From a bacterium (GTDB taxonomy: Bacteria; Sysuimicrobiota; Sysuimicrobiia; Sysuimicrobiales; Segetimicrobiaceae), in the NCBI GenBank assembly GCA_035307765.1, contig DATGHU010000007.1:1-64000 (forward strand): a stretch of 64,000 nt of DNA, written 5' to 3'. The translations under genes and the position numbers were made by a program. The notes below the pieces were generated by a model. The model searched no databases and was not told where the DNA came from. It worked only from the letters and a program-made list of their open reading frames with translations. Position 1 is the stretch's first letter, and each line of letters starts with the position of its first letter. This document shows positions 45,704 to 55,413 of this stretch, piece by piece.

Positions 45704-46831
45704 TTAGGGCCCCTGGTGAGGGCGTGACGTCCCTCGGGATAGCGCCACCGCCTGCCGAGCCGCCCCGTCGGGATCGAGTCCCGCCGAGATCCCGGCCGCC
45801 CGGAGGATGCGCTGCCCCTCCTCTTCGTTCGTCCCGGTCAGCCTGATGCTCGCCGGAACCCTCGGCGGGTCTTGCACGATGCCCTTCGCGACATCGTCGC
45901 AGCGGGTGATCCCGCCGAATACATTGATGAAGAGCGCCCGGATCCCGGCCTTGCGCTGGACAATCGCGATGGCCTGGCGCATCCCTTCCGCCGTCGCCCC
46001 ACCCCCGATGTCGAGGAAGTTGGCGGCGCGGCCGCCGAAATGCGCCAACAGGTCGAGGGTGCTCATGACCAGTCCGGCCCCGTTCCCGATGACGGCGATG
46101 TCCCCCTCCAGCTCGACGTACGACAACCCGTGGGACCGCGCCTCCCGCTCGAGGAGGGTGAGCTCCTCCGAGGCGGGCCGGTCCGCGTGCCGATACGCCG
46201 CATTGTCGTCGAGGACGAGCTTGGCGTCGATGCAGAGGAGGTTGGCGCCCACTACCGCCAGCGGGTTGATCTCCGCCAGTTCGGCGTCCTCGGCCCAGTA
46301 CAACCGGTAGAGGCGGCCGGCGATCCCCGCGAATTCGTTGAGCCGGGGACCGGCAAACCCCAACCGGCGGCCGATCGAGCGCCCCTGAAATGGCGGGCAC
46401 CCCAGAGACGGATCGATCGCCGCGGTCACGATCTTTTCGGGGGTCGTCTTCGCCACCGTTTCGATCTCCACCCCACCGGCCGCAGAGGCCACGGCGACCG
46501 CCCGTCGGGCGGAGCGATCGGTGACAAAGGCGAGGTAGTATTCCGCGGCGATGTCCGCGGCGGGGGCGACCAAGACCCGCCCCACCCGCTCTCCCCTGAT
46601 CGACATCCCGAGGATGGCGCGGGCCTGAACTTCGGCCTCGGCCGGCGTCTTGGCGAGCTTGACGCCTCCCGCCTTCCCGCGCCCCCCCACGAGTACTTGG
46701 GCCTTGATGACCACCGGGTACTGGACACTCAGCCCGGCCACCTGCTCCGGGCGCTCGATCACGACCCCGAGCTGGACGGGGAGGTCGTAGCGGGCGAAAA
46801 CCTCCTTAGCCTGATACTCGTGAAGTTTCAG
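45704..46831 (-). CDS. sucC: succinyl-CoA ligase beta subunit, apparent CTG start
   Basis: 375 residues. Homologues start KLHEYQAKEVFARYG; the same sequence KLHEYQAKEVFARYDLP is present here. The only start-like codon at the right place is CTG at 46831, with AGAGGA eight bases upstream. There is no ATG, GTG or TTG between it and the mdh stop in this frame; the first standard start is GTG at 46762, which would delete conserved sequence. Other motifs: KAQVLVGGRGKAGGVKL (ATP grasp), AEINPL, FLDIGGGA and NVFGGITRCD. Forms the ligase with SucD. Confidence 0.94.
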   Translation of the reverse strand: MKLHEYQAKEVFARYDLPVQLGVVIERPEQVAGLSVQYPVVIKAQVLVGGRGKAGGVKLAKTPAEAEVQARAILGMSIRGERVGRVLVAPAADIAAEYYLAFVTDRSARRAVAVASAAGGVEIETVAKTTPEKIVTAAIDPSLGCPPFQGRSIGRRLGFAGPRLNEFAGIAGRLYRLYWAEDAELAEINPLAVVGANLLCIDAKLVLDDNAAYRHADRPASEELTLLEREARSHGLSYVELEGDIAVIGNGAGLVMSTLDLLAHFGGRAANFLDIGGGATAEGMRQAIAIVQRKAGIRALFINVFGGITRCDDVAKGIVQDPPRVPASIRLTGTNEEEGQRILRAAGISAGLDPDGAARQAVALSRGTSRPHQGP

Positions 46832-46854
46832 GGGGCGATCCTCTGCACGAAGGG

Positions 46855-47793
46855 CTACACCTTGAGCAGCGCGACGTTTTCCCGGATGGTGGCGACCGCG
46901 GCGTCGAACGCTTTGCGCTCGGCGTCGTCCATGGGCGCGTCGAGGATGCGCTCCACCCCTCCCGTCCCGAGCACCGCGGGGACGCCCACGTACAGATCGC
47001 GGACCCCGTACTGACCGGTCAATCGGGCGGAGAGGGGAAGAACGCGCTTTCGGTCGAGCAGGATCGCCTCCACCATCTGGGCGATCGCGGCGCCGGGGGC
47101 GAAGAAGGCGCTGCCCGTCTTGAGCAGGCCCACGATCTCCGCCCCGCCCCGGCGGGTCCGCTCGACGATCGCGGCGATCTGCTCCGCCGGCAGGAGGCGG
47201 CGCAGCGGGATTCCCCCCACCGTGGCGAGACTGGCCAGCGGGACCATGTGGGTATCGCTGTGCGCCCCGATCACCATCGCCGACACGTCCTGGACCGACA
47301 CCGAGAGCGCCTGTGCGATAAAGGTCCGGAAGCGCGTGCTGTCAAGCGCCCCGCTCTGGCCCATCACCCGCTCCGCGGGGAATCCGCTCACCTTGTGGGC
47401 GAGATACACCATGACGTCCAGGGGGTTGGTCACGACGATCAGGTGCGCGGCGGGGGAGCGTTTAGTGACCTGTTCGGTCACGCCCCGCACGATCCCGGCG
47501 TTCGTCGCGAGAAGGTCCTCGCGACTCATGCCCGGCTTGCGCGCGATCCCGGCCACGATCACGATCACGTCCGACTGGGTGGTCTCATCGTAGCCGTTGC
47601 TGCCGGTCACCCGGAAGTCCAGCCCCTCGATGGGGGCGGCCTCAAGGAGGTCCAGCGCCTTCCCCTGCGGCATCCCCTCCACCACGTCGACCAGCACCAC
47701 GTCGGCCAGCCGATGCCCGAGGATCCACTGGGCGGCCGTGTGTCCGACGTTGCCCGCCCCGACGATCGTCACCTTCGCGTGCGTTCTCGCCAC
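46855..47793 (-). CDS. mdh: malate dehydrogenase
   Basis: 312 residues from a GTG with GGAGGGG 7 bases upstream; a TTG five codons earlier is less likely. LDH-like malate dehydrogenase: IVGAGNVGHTAAQ, VLVDVVEGMPQGKALDL with the Asp that sets NAD preference, the substrate loop AGIARKPGMSREDL, VTNPLDVMVYL and catalytic His in VIGAHSDTHMVPL. Oxidises malate to oxaloacetate. Confidence 0.96.
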   Translation of the reverse strand: MARTHAKVTIVGAGNVGHTAAQWILGHRLADVVLVDVVEGMPQGKALDLLEAAPIEGLDFRVTGSNGYDETTQSDVIVIVAGIARKPGMSREDLLATNAGIVRGVTEQVTKRSPAAHLIVVTNPLDVMVYLAHKVSGFPAERVMGQSGALDSTRFRTFIAQALSVSVQDVSAMVIGAHSDTHMVPLASLATVGGIPLRRLLPAEQIAAIVERTRRGGAEIVGLLKTGSAFFAPGAAIAQMVEAILLDRKRVLPLSARLTGQYGVRDLYVGVPAVLGTGGVERILDAPMDDAERKAFDAAVATIRENVALLKV

Positions 47794-47811
47794 CCGATAC
47801 CCCTCCAACGA

Positions 47812-49056
47812 TTACATGCTGTCGATGATCGCGGTGGCGAATTCGCTGGTGCGCACCTCGCGGGCGCCCTCGGTCAACCGCGCCAGGTCGTAGGTCATCA
47901 CCTTCCGCCGGAACGTCGCCTCCATCCCGCGGACGATCAGGTCGGCGGCCTCCTGCCACCCGAGGTGCTCGAGCATCATCACCCCGGAAAGAATCAGGGA
48001 CCCCGGATTCACCTTGTCCTGATTGGCGTATTTCGGCGCTGTGCCGTGTGTCGCTTCGAATACGGCGTGGAAGTCGCTGATGTTCCCGCCCGGCGCCATG
48101 CCGATCCCGCCGACCTGTGCGGCGACCGCGTCGGATAGGTAATCGCCGTTGAGGTTGCTCGTGGCAATGACGTCGAACGAACGCGGCCGGGTCAGGAGAT
48201 GCTGAAACGTCACGTCGGCGATGTAGTCCTGGATCAGGATCTTGCCCGGGGGGACCTTTCCCCCGTGCCGCTTCTCAACCTCGTCCCACGGGATCGTCCG
48301 ATCCCCGAACTCCTCGCGCGCCAGTTCGTAACCCCACTGGGCGAACGCCCCTTCGGTGTACTTCATGATATTGCCCTTGTGCACGATCGTGACACTCCGC
48401 CGGCCGTGATCGATCGCGTAGGCGATGGCCTTCCGCACCAGCCGCTTGGTGCCAAAGGGACTGATCGGTTTGAGCCCGACCCCCGCTTCCGGACGAATCT
48501 TCCACTTGAACTCGCGGCCGACAAAGTCGATCAGTCGCTTCGCCTCCGGCGTGCCGCTGGCAAACTCGAACCCGACGTAGATGTCCTCGGTGTTCTCACG
48601 GAACACGACCACGTCGATTTGCTCGGGGTGCCGAACGGGGCTCGGGACTCCTTCGAAGTAGCGCACCGGGCGGACGCAGGCGTAGAGATCGAGCTGTTGG
48701 CGAAGCGACACGTTCAGGCTGCGGAATCCGCCGCCGATCGGGGTGGTCAGTGGCCCCTTGATCCCGACCGCGTAGTGCTCGAATGCCCGGAGGGTGTCAT
48801 CCGGCAGCCAGGTGCCGAACTGATTGTGCGCCTTCTCGCCGGCGAACACCTCGAACCATACAATCCGCCGCTTCCCCCCGTAGGCCTTGCGCACCGCGGC
48901 GTCGAGCACCCGCACCGTCGCCCGCCAGATGTCCGGACCGGTCCCGTCGCCCTCGATGAAGGGGATGATCGGGGTATCGGGCACGTGGAGCCGGCCCTCG
49001 CGGACCTCGATGCGGTGACCCTCTTTCGGCGGGGTGAGCGTCCCCAATGTCGACAT
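47812..49056 (-). CDS. icd: isocitrate dehydrogenase
   Basis: 414 residues. Matches the homodimeric NADP-type enzyme: [14 protein letters not shown], substrate-binding [36 protein letters not shown] and the cofactor-end [26 protein letters not shown]. Converts isocitrate to 2-oxoglutarate. It sits six bases after sdhB. Confidence 0.96.
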   Translation of the reverse strand: MSTLGTLTPPKEGHRIEVREGRLHVPDTPIIPFIEGDGTGPDIWRATVRVLDAAVRKAYGGKRRIVWFEVFAGEKAHNQFGTWLPDDTLRAFEHYAVGIKGPLTTPIGGGFRSLNVSLRQQLDLYACVRPVRYFEGVPSPVRHPEQIDVVVFRENTEDIYVGFEFASGTPEAKRLIDFVGREFKWKIRPEAGVGLKPISPFGTKRLVRKAIAYAIDHGRRSVTIVHKGNIMKYTEGAFAQWGYELAREEFGDRTIPWDEVEKRHGGKVPPGKILIQDYIADVTFQHLLTRPRSFDVIATSNLNGDYLSDAVAAQVGGIGMAPGGNISDFHAVFEATHGTAPKYANQDKVNPGSLILSGVMMLEHLGWQEAADLIVRGMEATFRRKVMTYDLARLTEGAREVRTSEFATAIIDSM

Positions 49057-49062
49057 GGCCTC

Positions 49063-49815
49063 CTAGGATCCCCTCGGTTCTTTCTTGCTGCCGAAGAGCC
49101 GGAGGAGCGCCCGCCACGGATCGAAGTAATCGTCCGCCATCCGCTCCTTCAGCGGAATAATCGCGTTGTCGGTGATGTGAATGTGCTCCGGGCACACCTC
49201 TTCGCAGCACTTCGTGATGTTGCAGAACCCGATCCCCCCCCCACCCTTCAGCAGGTCGGTGCGGGAGAGGGTATCCTTCGGATGCATCTCCAAGGCGGCG
49301 ATCCGCACCATGAACCGCGGACCCATGTACCGGTCGAGCCCGTCGTGCTCCCGCAGGACGTGACAGACATCCTGGCAGAGGAAACATTCGATACACTTGC
49401 GGAACTCGAAAAGCCGGTCCACATCCTCCGGGTGCATGGTCCACGGCCCGGGATCCTTAGGATCCGGGGTAAACGGGGGGATCTTCTCGTTCATCCGGTA
49501 GTTCCAGGAGACGTTCGTCACGAGGTCTTTGATCAGCGGGAACACCTTGATCGGCCGGACAACGATCGGCCGGGCACCGAACTCATCGACACGGGTCTTG
49601 CACATCAGCCGCGGCCGTCCGTTGATCTCCGCACTGCAGGACCCGCACTTGGCGGCCTTGCAGTTCCACCGGCAGGCCAGCGTGCCATCCAGGTGCCCCT
49701 GGATGTAGTGGATCCCGTCGAGGACCACCATGCCCTCGGTGATCGGCACCGCATAGGTGACGAGATCCCCCCCCTTGGCATCGCCTCGGAACACCTGGAA
49801 CGTGGCATCCCCCAT
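49063..49815 (-). CDS. sdhB: succinate dehydrogenase iron-sulphur subunit
   Basis: 250 residues; ATG at 49815 follows GAGAAGGGG, a TTG two codons earlier is possible. N-terminal ferredoxin domain with CRWNCKAAKCGSCS and a later Cys for [2Fe-2S], and a C-terminal domain with CIECFLCQDVC and CNITKCCEEVCPEH for the [3Fe-4S] and [4Fe-4S] centres. Carries electrons from SdhA to the membrane anchor. Confidence 0.95.
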   Translation of the reverse strand: MGDATFQVFRGDAKGGDLVTYAVPITEGMVVLDGIHYIQGHLDGTLACRWNCKAAKCGSCSAEINGRPRLMCKTRVDEFGARPIVVRPIKVFPLIKDLVTNVSWNYRMNEKIPPFTPDPKDPGPWTMHPEDVDRLFEFRKCIECFLCQDVCHVLREHDGLDRYMGPRFMVRIAALEMHPKDTLSRTDLLKGGGGIGFCNITKCCEEVCPEHIHITDNAIIPLKERMADDYFDPWRALLRLFGSKKEPRGS

Positions 49816-49861
49816 TCGCAACCCCTTCTCCCGTCCTCCGTCCAGTCGATGCCCCCCGGGG

Positions 49862-51577
49862 CTAGTTCTTGACCAAGGCGATGAGCTCCGCCGGCATCTG
49901 CGGCACGGGGCGGGTGGTCACCGTCATCCCACCGCCGTCCTTGCGGACCACGACGTTCTTGGTCCCCCAGTCCGGGATCTGCTCGACGAAGTCCAACCGC
50001 CAGTGCGCCCCGCGGCTCTCCGCGCGCTCGATCGCCGACCGGAAGATCGCCTCGCATAACGTGAGCATGAAGCGCACGTCCCTGGTCATGTGCCACCCGG
50101 GGTTGAAGAGCATCGACCCGGTGGCCCGGAGCTTCTCCGCCCGTCGCTGCAGCGCGAGAATCTTTCCAAGGCCATGGTCGAGTTCCTCCCCGGTCCGGGC
50201 GATCCCGGCGTGGGTGCCCATCACTCCCTGGAGTTCCTCGTGAATGGCAAAGGGATTTTCCCCTCCGCCGTTCTCGAACGGACGCAGCATCAGCGTCCGC
50301 TCGTCATCGACCTGGCGCTCGTCGACCCGCGGGATGGCGAGGAGGCCTTTCGCGTACGCCGCGGCGTGCTCGCCCGCCCGCTTCCCGAACACCAACAAAT
50401 CTGAGAGCGAGTTTCCCCCCAACCGGTTCGCCCCGTGCAGCCCCGCGGCGACCTCGCCGGCGGCGAACAGGCCGGGCACGGTCGACGCGCCGGTTCCGGC
50501 CTCGACCCGAACGCCCCCCATCACATAGTGGATCGTCGGGGCGACTTCCATCGGAGACTTCGTGATGTCAATATCGGCGAGTTTGAGGAACTGCTCGTAC
50601 ATGCTGGGCAGCTTCTTCTTGATGAATTCGGCGCCGCGGTGGCTGATGTCCAGGAACGCCCCCCCGTGGGGAGTCCCCCGCCCCGCCTGCACTTCCTTAT
50701 AAATGGACCGCGCCACGACGTCCCGGCTGCTCAACTCCATCTTCTTGGGGTCGTAGCGCTCCATGAACCGCTCACCGCTGGCGTTCCGGAGCAGACCGCC
50801 CTCGCCTCGCACCGCCTCGGTGACGAGGATGCCGCGCACTCCCGGAGGCCAGACCATGCCGGTCGGGTGAAACTGCACCATCTCCATGTCCATCAGTTCG
50901 GCCCCGGCATCGTAGGCCATGGCACAGCCGTCCCCCGTGCACTCCCACGAGTTGCTGGTCACGTGGAAGACCTTTCCCCAGCCGCCGGTCCCCAGGACCA
51001 CCGCCTTCGCCCGGAACAGCACGAACCGGCCGTCCTCACGCCGGTACCCGAACGCCCCCGCGATCCGTTCCGCGTCCCGGAGGAGACGGGTGATCGTGAC
51101 CTCCATGTAGACCTTGATCCCGCTGTGCACGGCCTTGTCCTGGAGTGTGCGGATTAACTCCAACCCGGTCCGATCGCCCACGTGGCAGAGCCGTCGGTAG
51201 GTATGGGCGCCGAACGGCCGTTGGAGAATCTTTCCGTCCGGGGTCCGGTCGAAGAGCCCACCCCAGCGCTCCAATTCGTAGACGCGCTCGGGCGCCTCCT
51301 TGGCGAAGATTTCCACCATCCGGTAATCGTTGATCATCTGGCCGCCGCGCATCGTGTCCCCAAAGTGGACCTGCCAGTTGTCTTTGGGATCGACGTTGCC
51401 CAACGCCGCCGCGATGCCGCCTTCGGCCATCACCGTGTGTGCCTTGCCGAGGAGGGATTTGCAGACCAGGCCGACCGAGAGTCCGGCCTCCGCCGCCGCG
51501 ATCGACGCGCGCAGACCCGCCCCTCCCGCCCCGATGACCAGGACGTCGTGCTCGAAGGCTTCGTACCGATCCGCCAC
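49862..51577 (-). CDS. sdhA: succinate dehydrogenase flavoprotein subunit
   Basis: 571 residues from GTG. FAD-binding VLVIGAGGAGLRASIAA, His47 in KAHTVMAEGGIAAALGN for covalent FAD, catalytic-region motifs FHPTG and the Arg-containing HGANRLGGNSLSDLLVFGKRAGEHAA. With SdhB and SdhC it oxidises succinate and reduces quinone; fumarate reduction cannot be excluded by sequence. Confidence 0.96.
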   Translation of the reverse strand: MADRYEAFEHDVLVIGAGGAGLRASIAAAEAGLSVGLVCKSLLGKAHTVMAEGGIAAALGNVDPKDNWQVHFGDTMRGGQMINDYRMVEIFAKEAPERVYELERWGGLFDRTPDGKILQRPFGAHTYRRLCHVGDRTGLELIRTLQDKAVHSGIKVYMEVTITRLLRDAERIAGAFGYRREDGRFVLFRAKAVVLGTGGWGKVFHVTSNSWECTGDGCAMAYDAGAELMDMEMVQFHPTGMVWPPGVRGILVTEAVRGEGGLLRNASGERFMERYDPKKMELSSRDVVARSIYKEVQAGRGTPHGGAFLDISHRGAEFIKKKLPSMYEQFLKLADIDITKSPMEVAPTIHYVMGGVRVEAGTGASTVPGLFAAGEVAAGLHGANRLGGNSLSDLLVFGKRAGEHAAAYAKGLLAIPRVDERQVDDERTLMLRPFENGGGENPFAIHEELQGVMGTHAGIARTGEELDHGLGKILALQRRAEKLRATGSMLFNPGWHMTRDVRFMLTLCEAIFRSAIERAESRGAHWRLDFVEQIPDWGTKNVVVRKDGGGMTVTTRPVPQMPAELIALVKN

Positions 51578-51616
51578 TCCTCGCGCCTCCTGGAAGAACC
51601 CGCCCGGGCCCCTTCG

Positions 51617-52345
51617 CTAGAACAACTTCAGATCGGCGATTATCCCGGCGCCGAGCAGCCGGACGTAGACGTCGGCGGCGATCACGGAGAAAAGGCTCGC
51701 CCACGCCCATGGGGCGTGCCGGTGGTTCAATAGAGTCACCCACGACCATAGGCGAAAGCGGAGGCGCCCCCCGGCCGCGCACGAGTAGCAGTCGAGGTTT
51801 CCGCCCACCATATGCCGAAACGCGTGGCAACCTAGTGTGTATGCGGAGAGCAGTACGACGTTGACAAGGAAGATCAGCGACCCGAGGTGCACGCCGAAGT
51901 GTCCATCAAAGTCGAACGCACGCACCGCATCGACCCACAGGAAGACGAGAACGATCAAGGCAGCGTAGAGAAGATAGCGGTGGAGATTGTTCAGGAGGAA
52001 AGGGAACGCCGTCTCGCCTGCGTATCCCCGCCGGGATTCCGCGACCATGCACGCGATCGGGTCGGCAAAGTAGGACCGATAGTAGGCCTTGCGGTAATAG
52101 TAGCACGTGGCCCGAAAACCCGCCGGAGCCCACAGCACCCAGAACGCCGGCGAGATCGGGATGGCGGCGATCGTCACGGGGGGAGAGTAGAACGGCGAGA
52201 GGTAGGGAGCTACGTACCCGTGTCCTTGAAACGCGACCCAGGTCGCGTAGACCACAAAGCCAGAGAGGATCGTGACGGTGGCCGCCGGTTGAAGCCACCA
52301 GGGGAGGGACGAGGCAGGCGAATGCGTTGCCGCGTGATCGGCCAT
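51617..52345 (-). CDS. sdhC: succinate dehydrogenase membrane anchor, single-polypeptide type
   Basis: 242 residues with about five hydrophobic helices. Matches the cytochrome-b-like anchor found beside SdhA/B in actinobacteria and Chloroflexi-like genomes: ATCYYYRKAYYRSYFADPIACMV, FPFLLNNLHRYLLYAALI and GCHAFRHMVGG, with His residues as haem-ligand candidates. Only one anchor gene is present. First gene of the TCA operon; a short 127-base gap separates it from the divergent lyase gene. Confidence 0.85.
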   Translation of the reverse strand: MADHAATHSPASSLPWWLQPAATVTILSGFVVYATWVAFQGHGYVAPYLSPFYSPPVTIAAIPISPAFWVLWAPAGFRATCYYYRKAYYRSYFADPIACMVAESRRGYAGETAFPFLLNNLHRYLLYAALIVLVFLWVDAVRAFDFDGHFGVHLGSLIFLVNVVLLSAYTLGCHAFRHMVGGNLDCYSCAAGGRLRFRLWSWVTLLNHRHAPWAWASLFSVIAADVYVRLLGAGIIADLKLF

Positions 52346-52430
52346 CGATCTCTACCTAAGGCCTGACGTCGGGAACTGCGGGGGTATTCCGTCCCGCGGG
52401 TCTGGTTTCCTCCCGCACGAGCACGCGCGG

Positions 52431-52436
52431 TATACT
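52431..52436 (+). promoter_or_regulatory. -10-like element of the fumarase/aspartase gene
   Basis: TATACT lies 37 bases before the start codon of the plus-strand lyase gene, in the 127-base divergent region with sdhC. A matching -35 is weak (TTTCCT about 19 bases upstream). Confidence 0.35.
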
Positions 52437-52472
52437 GATGTCGACAGGAACACAGGGTGCGGAGGAAACACG

Positions 52473-53903
52473 ATGAGCACGGATGGACAGCAGCGGATCG
52501 AACACGACGCGCTTGGAGACGTGCGCGTGCCGGCGGACGCGTATTACGGTTCGCAGACAGCGCGGGCGATTGAAAATTTTCCCATCAGCGGCCTCCGACT
52601 CCCCCGCGCCTTCATCGCGGCGACCGCGACGATCAAGCGAGCGGCGGCGGAAGTCAACGCCGGCCTCGACCTCCTAGATCCCAAGATCGCCGCGGCGATC
52701 GCTCAGGCGGCTCAGGAAGTCATTGAAGGAAAATGGGACGCGCAGTTTCCGATCGACGCATTTCAAATGGGCGCCGGCACGTCGCAGAATATGAACACGA
52801 ACGAGGTCATCGCGAACCGCGCGATCGAGCTGCTGGGGGGCGCACGGGGCAACTACCAGATCGTCCATCCCAACGACCACGTCAACATGGCCCAGTCCAC
52901 CAACGACGTGACCCCAACGGCGATCCGGCTCGCGGCCCTGATGACCCTCGGCGACCTCCTGGCGGTGCTTGAGACATTAGTGGAAGCCCTGGGCCAGAAG
53001 GCGCATGAGTTCGACGGCGTTGTGAAAGCCGGCCGGACTCACCTTCAGGACGCCGTACCGGTGCGGTTGGGGCAGGAATTCGGGGCGTACGCGATGGCGG
53101 TCGCCAACGATATCGAGCGCATCAAGAACGCCCGGGAGCGCCTGCTCTATCTCGGGATCGGGGGAACCGCGACCGGGACCGGCCTGAACGCCGATCCCCA
53201 GTACCACCCCCGGATGGTGCGCCGGCTTTCGGAGCTGACGGGTCTGCCGCTTCGGGGGTCCGGGAATCTCTTCGAGTCGATGCAGAACACCGCCGATGCG
53301 CTGGAATGCTCAGCTGCGCTCCGAACACTCGCCGCGACCCTCGCCCGGATCGCCAACGACCTGCGGTTGATGACATCGGGGCCGAATACCGGACTCGATG
53401 AGATCCGCCTGCCCCCGGTCCAGCCGGGTTCGTCGATCATGCCGGGCAAGGTGAACCCCTCCATGGCCGAGATGCTGAACATGGTGTGCTTCCACGTCAT
53501 GGGGAACGACCTCACGGTGCTCCTCGCCACCCAGGCGGGGCAGTTGGAGCTCAACGTCATGCTGCCGGTGATCGCCCTCAACCTGCTGCAGTCGATCCAG
53601 CTCCTTACCAACGGGGTGCGCGCGTTCACCGAGCGGTGCGTCCGCGGCATCACGGCCAACGAGGAACGGTGCCGGCATTGGGTGGAGCACAGCGCCGCCC
53701 TGGCGACGGCGCTCAACCCCTCCCTCGGTTACAGCAAGGTCGCCGAGGTCGTCAAGGAATTCGTGCGGACGGGCCGGCCGATTCGGGAGATCATTTTGGC
53801 CCGGGGGCTGCTCACCGAAGCCCAACTCAACGACATCTTGTCGGTGCGGGCGATGACCGAGCCGGGGATTCCGGGGAAGGCGGCCGGCCCGACCCGTGGC
53901 TGA
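52473..53903 (+). CDS. class II fumarase/aspartase family lyase, probably fumarase
   Basis: 476 residues from an ATG with GGAGG 7 bases upstream. The superfamily signature GSSIMPGKVNPSMAE and HPNDHVNMAQSTNDV are present, with GAGTSQNMNTNEV. In true fumarases the segment after KVNP is usually TQCEA, and in aspartases VIPEV; here it is SMAEM, so substrate preference is not decided. Adjacency to the sdh-icd-mdh-suc operon, which otherwise lacks fumarase, favours fumarate hydration to malate. Divergent from that operon. Confidence 0.85.
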   Translation: MSTDGQQRIEHDALGDVRVPADAYYGSQTARAIENFPISGLRLPRAFIAATATIKRAAAEVNAGLDLLDPKIAAAIAQAAQEVIEGKWDAQFPIDAFQMGAGTSQNMNTNEVIANRAIELLGGARGNYQIVHPNDHVNMAQSTNDVTPTAIRLAALMTLGDLLAVLETLVEALGQKAHEFDGVVKAGRTHLQDAVPVRLGQEFGAYAMAVANDIERIKNARERLLYLGIGGTATGTGLNADPQYHPRMVRRLSELTGLPLRGSGNLFESMQNTADALECSAALRTLAATLARIANDLRLMTSGPNTGLDEIRLPPVQPGSSIMPGKVNPSMAEMLNMVCFHVMGNDLTVLLATQAGQLELNVMLPVIALNLLQSIQLLTNGVRAFTERCVRGITANEERCRHWVEHSAALATALNPSLGYSKVAEVVKEFVRTGRPIREIILARGLLTEAQLNDILSVRAMTEPGIPGKAAGPTRG

Positions 53904-53981
53904 TGATCTTCCAGGCAAAGCCCACCCACCCGTGTCGGCGAGTTCACAGTGCCTCGACCGCCGCTAGAAGCGAGGTGAGCG

Positions 53982-54836
53982 ATGCACTTTGATTTCTCCT
54001 CGATCATCTGGTTGTTCGTCATCGTCTCGCTGCTCCAACCGCTGCTGACCCGGCAGTGGCAGCAGACGGCCCGGCTGCGGGTGTTTCAGCAATTGGAGCG
54101 CACCCGGAACAGCCGGGTCATCGCGCTGATCCACCGCGAGGAGACGATGAACCTGCTGGGGTTCCCGCTCGTGCGCTACATCGACATCCAGGACTCCGAG
54201 GAGGTGCTGCGGGCGATCCGGCTGACCCCGCCGGACCTGCCGATCGACGTCATCCTGCACACCCCGGGAGGCCTGGTGCTCGCGGCGGAGCAAATCGCAC
54301 GGGCGCTCCGCGACCACCAGGGCCGGGTGACCATGTTCGTCCCCCACTACGCGATGTCCGGAGGGACCCTGATCGCGCTCGCAGCCGACGAGATCGTCAT
54401 GGACGCCCACGCCGTCCTCGGCCCCGTCGATCCTCAACTGGGGAACCATCCCGCGGTCTCGATCGTCGCGGCCGTGGCCCGCAAGCCGATCGAACGGGTC
54501 GACGACGAGACACTGATCCTCGCCGACGTTGCGCAGAAGGCCCTCCACCAGGTCCGCACCGTTGTCGTCGAGTTGGCTTCGAGGCGCCTCCCTGCCGAGC
54601 GTGCGGAGGCGCTGGCGACCAGCCTGGCCGGGGGCACGTGGACCCATGACTATCCGATCACCGTCACGGAGGCGCGAGGACTGGGATTTTCGGTGTCGAC
54701 GGAAATGCCGCGGGCGATCTACGACCTGATGCAGCTCTACCCGCAGGCGGGCCGGCGCCGTCCGTCGGTGGAGTACATCCCGCTGCCGTACCGGTCGCCG
54801 GCGGCCCCGCTTCCCCACCGCCAGGATCACAAGTAG
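53982..54836 (+). CDS. membrane-anchored ClpP-fold serine protease (SDH_sah family)
   Basis: 284 residues. An N-terminal membrane helix (about 6-22) precedes a ClpP/crotonase fold: VILHTPGGLVLAAEQIARAL and the nucleophile Ser in HYAMSGGTLIALAADEIVMD, then GPVDPQLG. This is the serine dehydrogenase proteinase family, close to archaeal and actinobacterial membrane proteases. It starts 78 bases after the lyase stop on the same strand. Substrate unknown. Confidence 0.87.
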   Translation: MHFDFSSIIWLFVIVSLLQPLLTRQWQQTARLRVFQQLERTRNSRVIALIHREETMNLLGFPLVRYIDIQDSEEVLRAIRLTPPDLPIDVILHTPGGLVLAAEQIARALRDHQGRVTMFVPHYAMSGGTLIALAADEIVMDAHAVLGPVDPQLGNHPAVSIVAAVARKPIERVDDETLILADVAQKALHQVRTVVVELASRRLPAERAEALATSLAGGTWTHDYPITVTEARGLGFSVSTEMPRAIYDLMQLYPQAGRRRPSVEYIPLPYRSPAAPLPHRQDHK

Positions 54837-54846
54837 GGCCCGCTCG

Positions 54847-55404
54847 CTAGCGGCCGGGCCTCCACACGACGTCGGGGCGCCCGGCCGCGAGGTTGGCCGC
54901 GCGCGCCAGCACGAAGAGCAGATCGGACAGTCGGTTGACGTACTTGAGGAGCTCCGGGTTGATCGGCTCCAGCGCGGCGAGCTGCACGATCTGCCGCTCG
55001 GCGCGACGCGCCACCGTTCGGGCATGGTGCAGTGCCGCCGCACCCGGGGTGCCTCCCGGGAGAACGAATTGGCGCAGGGGCGGGAGGCGATCCTCAAACC
55101 GATCGATCTCCCGCTCCAGCCCGGCGATCTGATCGGCGGACATCCTGACCACGTGAGACGCGGCCGAAGACGCGGCCGCGGGGGTGGCCAGCTCCGCGCC
55201 GAGATCGAACAGGTGATGCTGCAGCACCTCGAGGAGCCCGTCGATCTCCGGATCGCAGCCGGCGGCGCGCGCCAGCCCCAGGACGGCGTTCAGTTCGTCG
55301 ATCGTGCCGTACGCCCGGACCCGCGGGTCATCCTTCGAGACGCGGGCCCCCCCGAACAGGCTGGTATCCCCGCCGTCTCCGGTCCGGGTATAGATGCGCG
55401 TCAC
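54847..55404 (-). CDS. cob(I)yrinic acid a,c-diamide/cobalamin adenosyltransferase, PduO type
   Basis: 185 residues from GTG. The diagnostic start IYTRTGDGGDTSLFGGARVSKDDPRVRAYGTIDELNAVLG and the ending YVNRLSDLLFVLARAAN identify the PduO/MMAB family. It transfers adenosyl from ATP to cob(I)alamin to form adenosylcobalamin. Convergent with the protease gene, and 9 bases after the S9 peptidase gene in the opposite unit. No B12-dependent enzyme is in the window. Confidence 0.92.
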   Translation of the reverse strand: MTRIYTRTGDGGDTSLFGGARVSKDDPRVRAYGTIDELNAVLGLARAAGCDPEIDGLLEVLQHHLFDLGAELATPAAASSAASHVVRMSADQIAGLEREIDRFEDRLPPLRQFVLPGGTPGAAALHHARTVARRAERQIVQLAALEPINPELLKYVNRLSDLLFVLARAANLAAGRPDVVWRPGR

Positions 55405-55413
55405 GGCGCCGGC

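Noticed and set aside
45704-46762. sucC starting at the GTG at 46762
   Set aside because: It would remove the conserved KLHEYQAKE N-terminus that is encoded in frame upstream.
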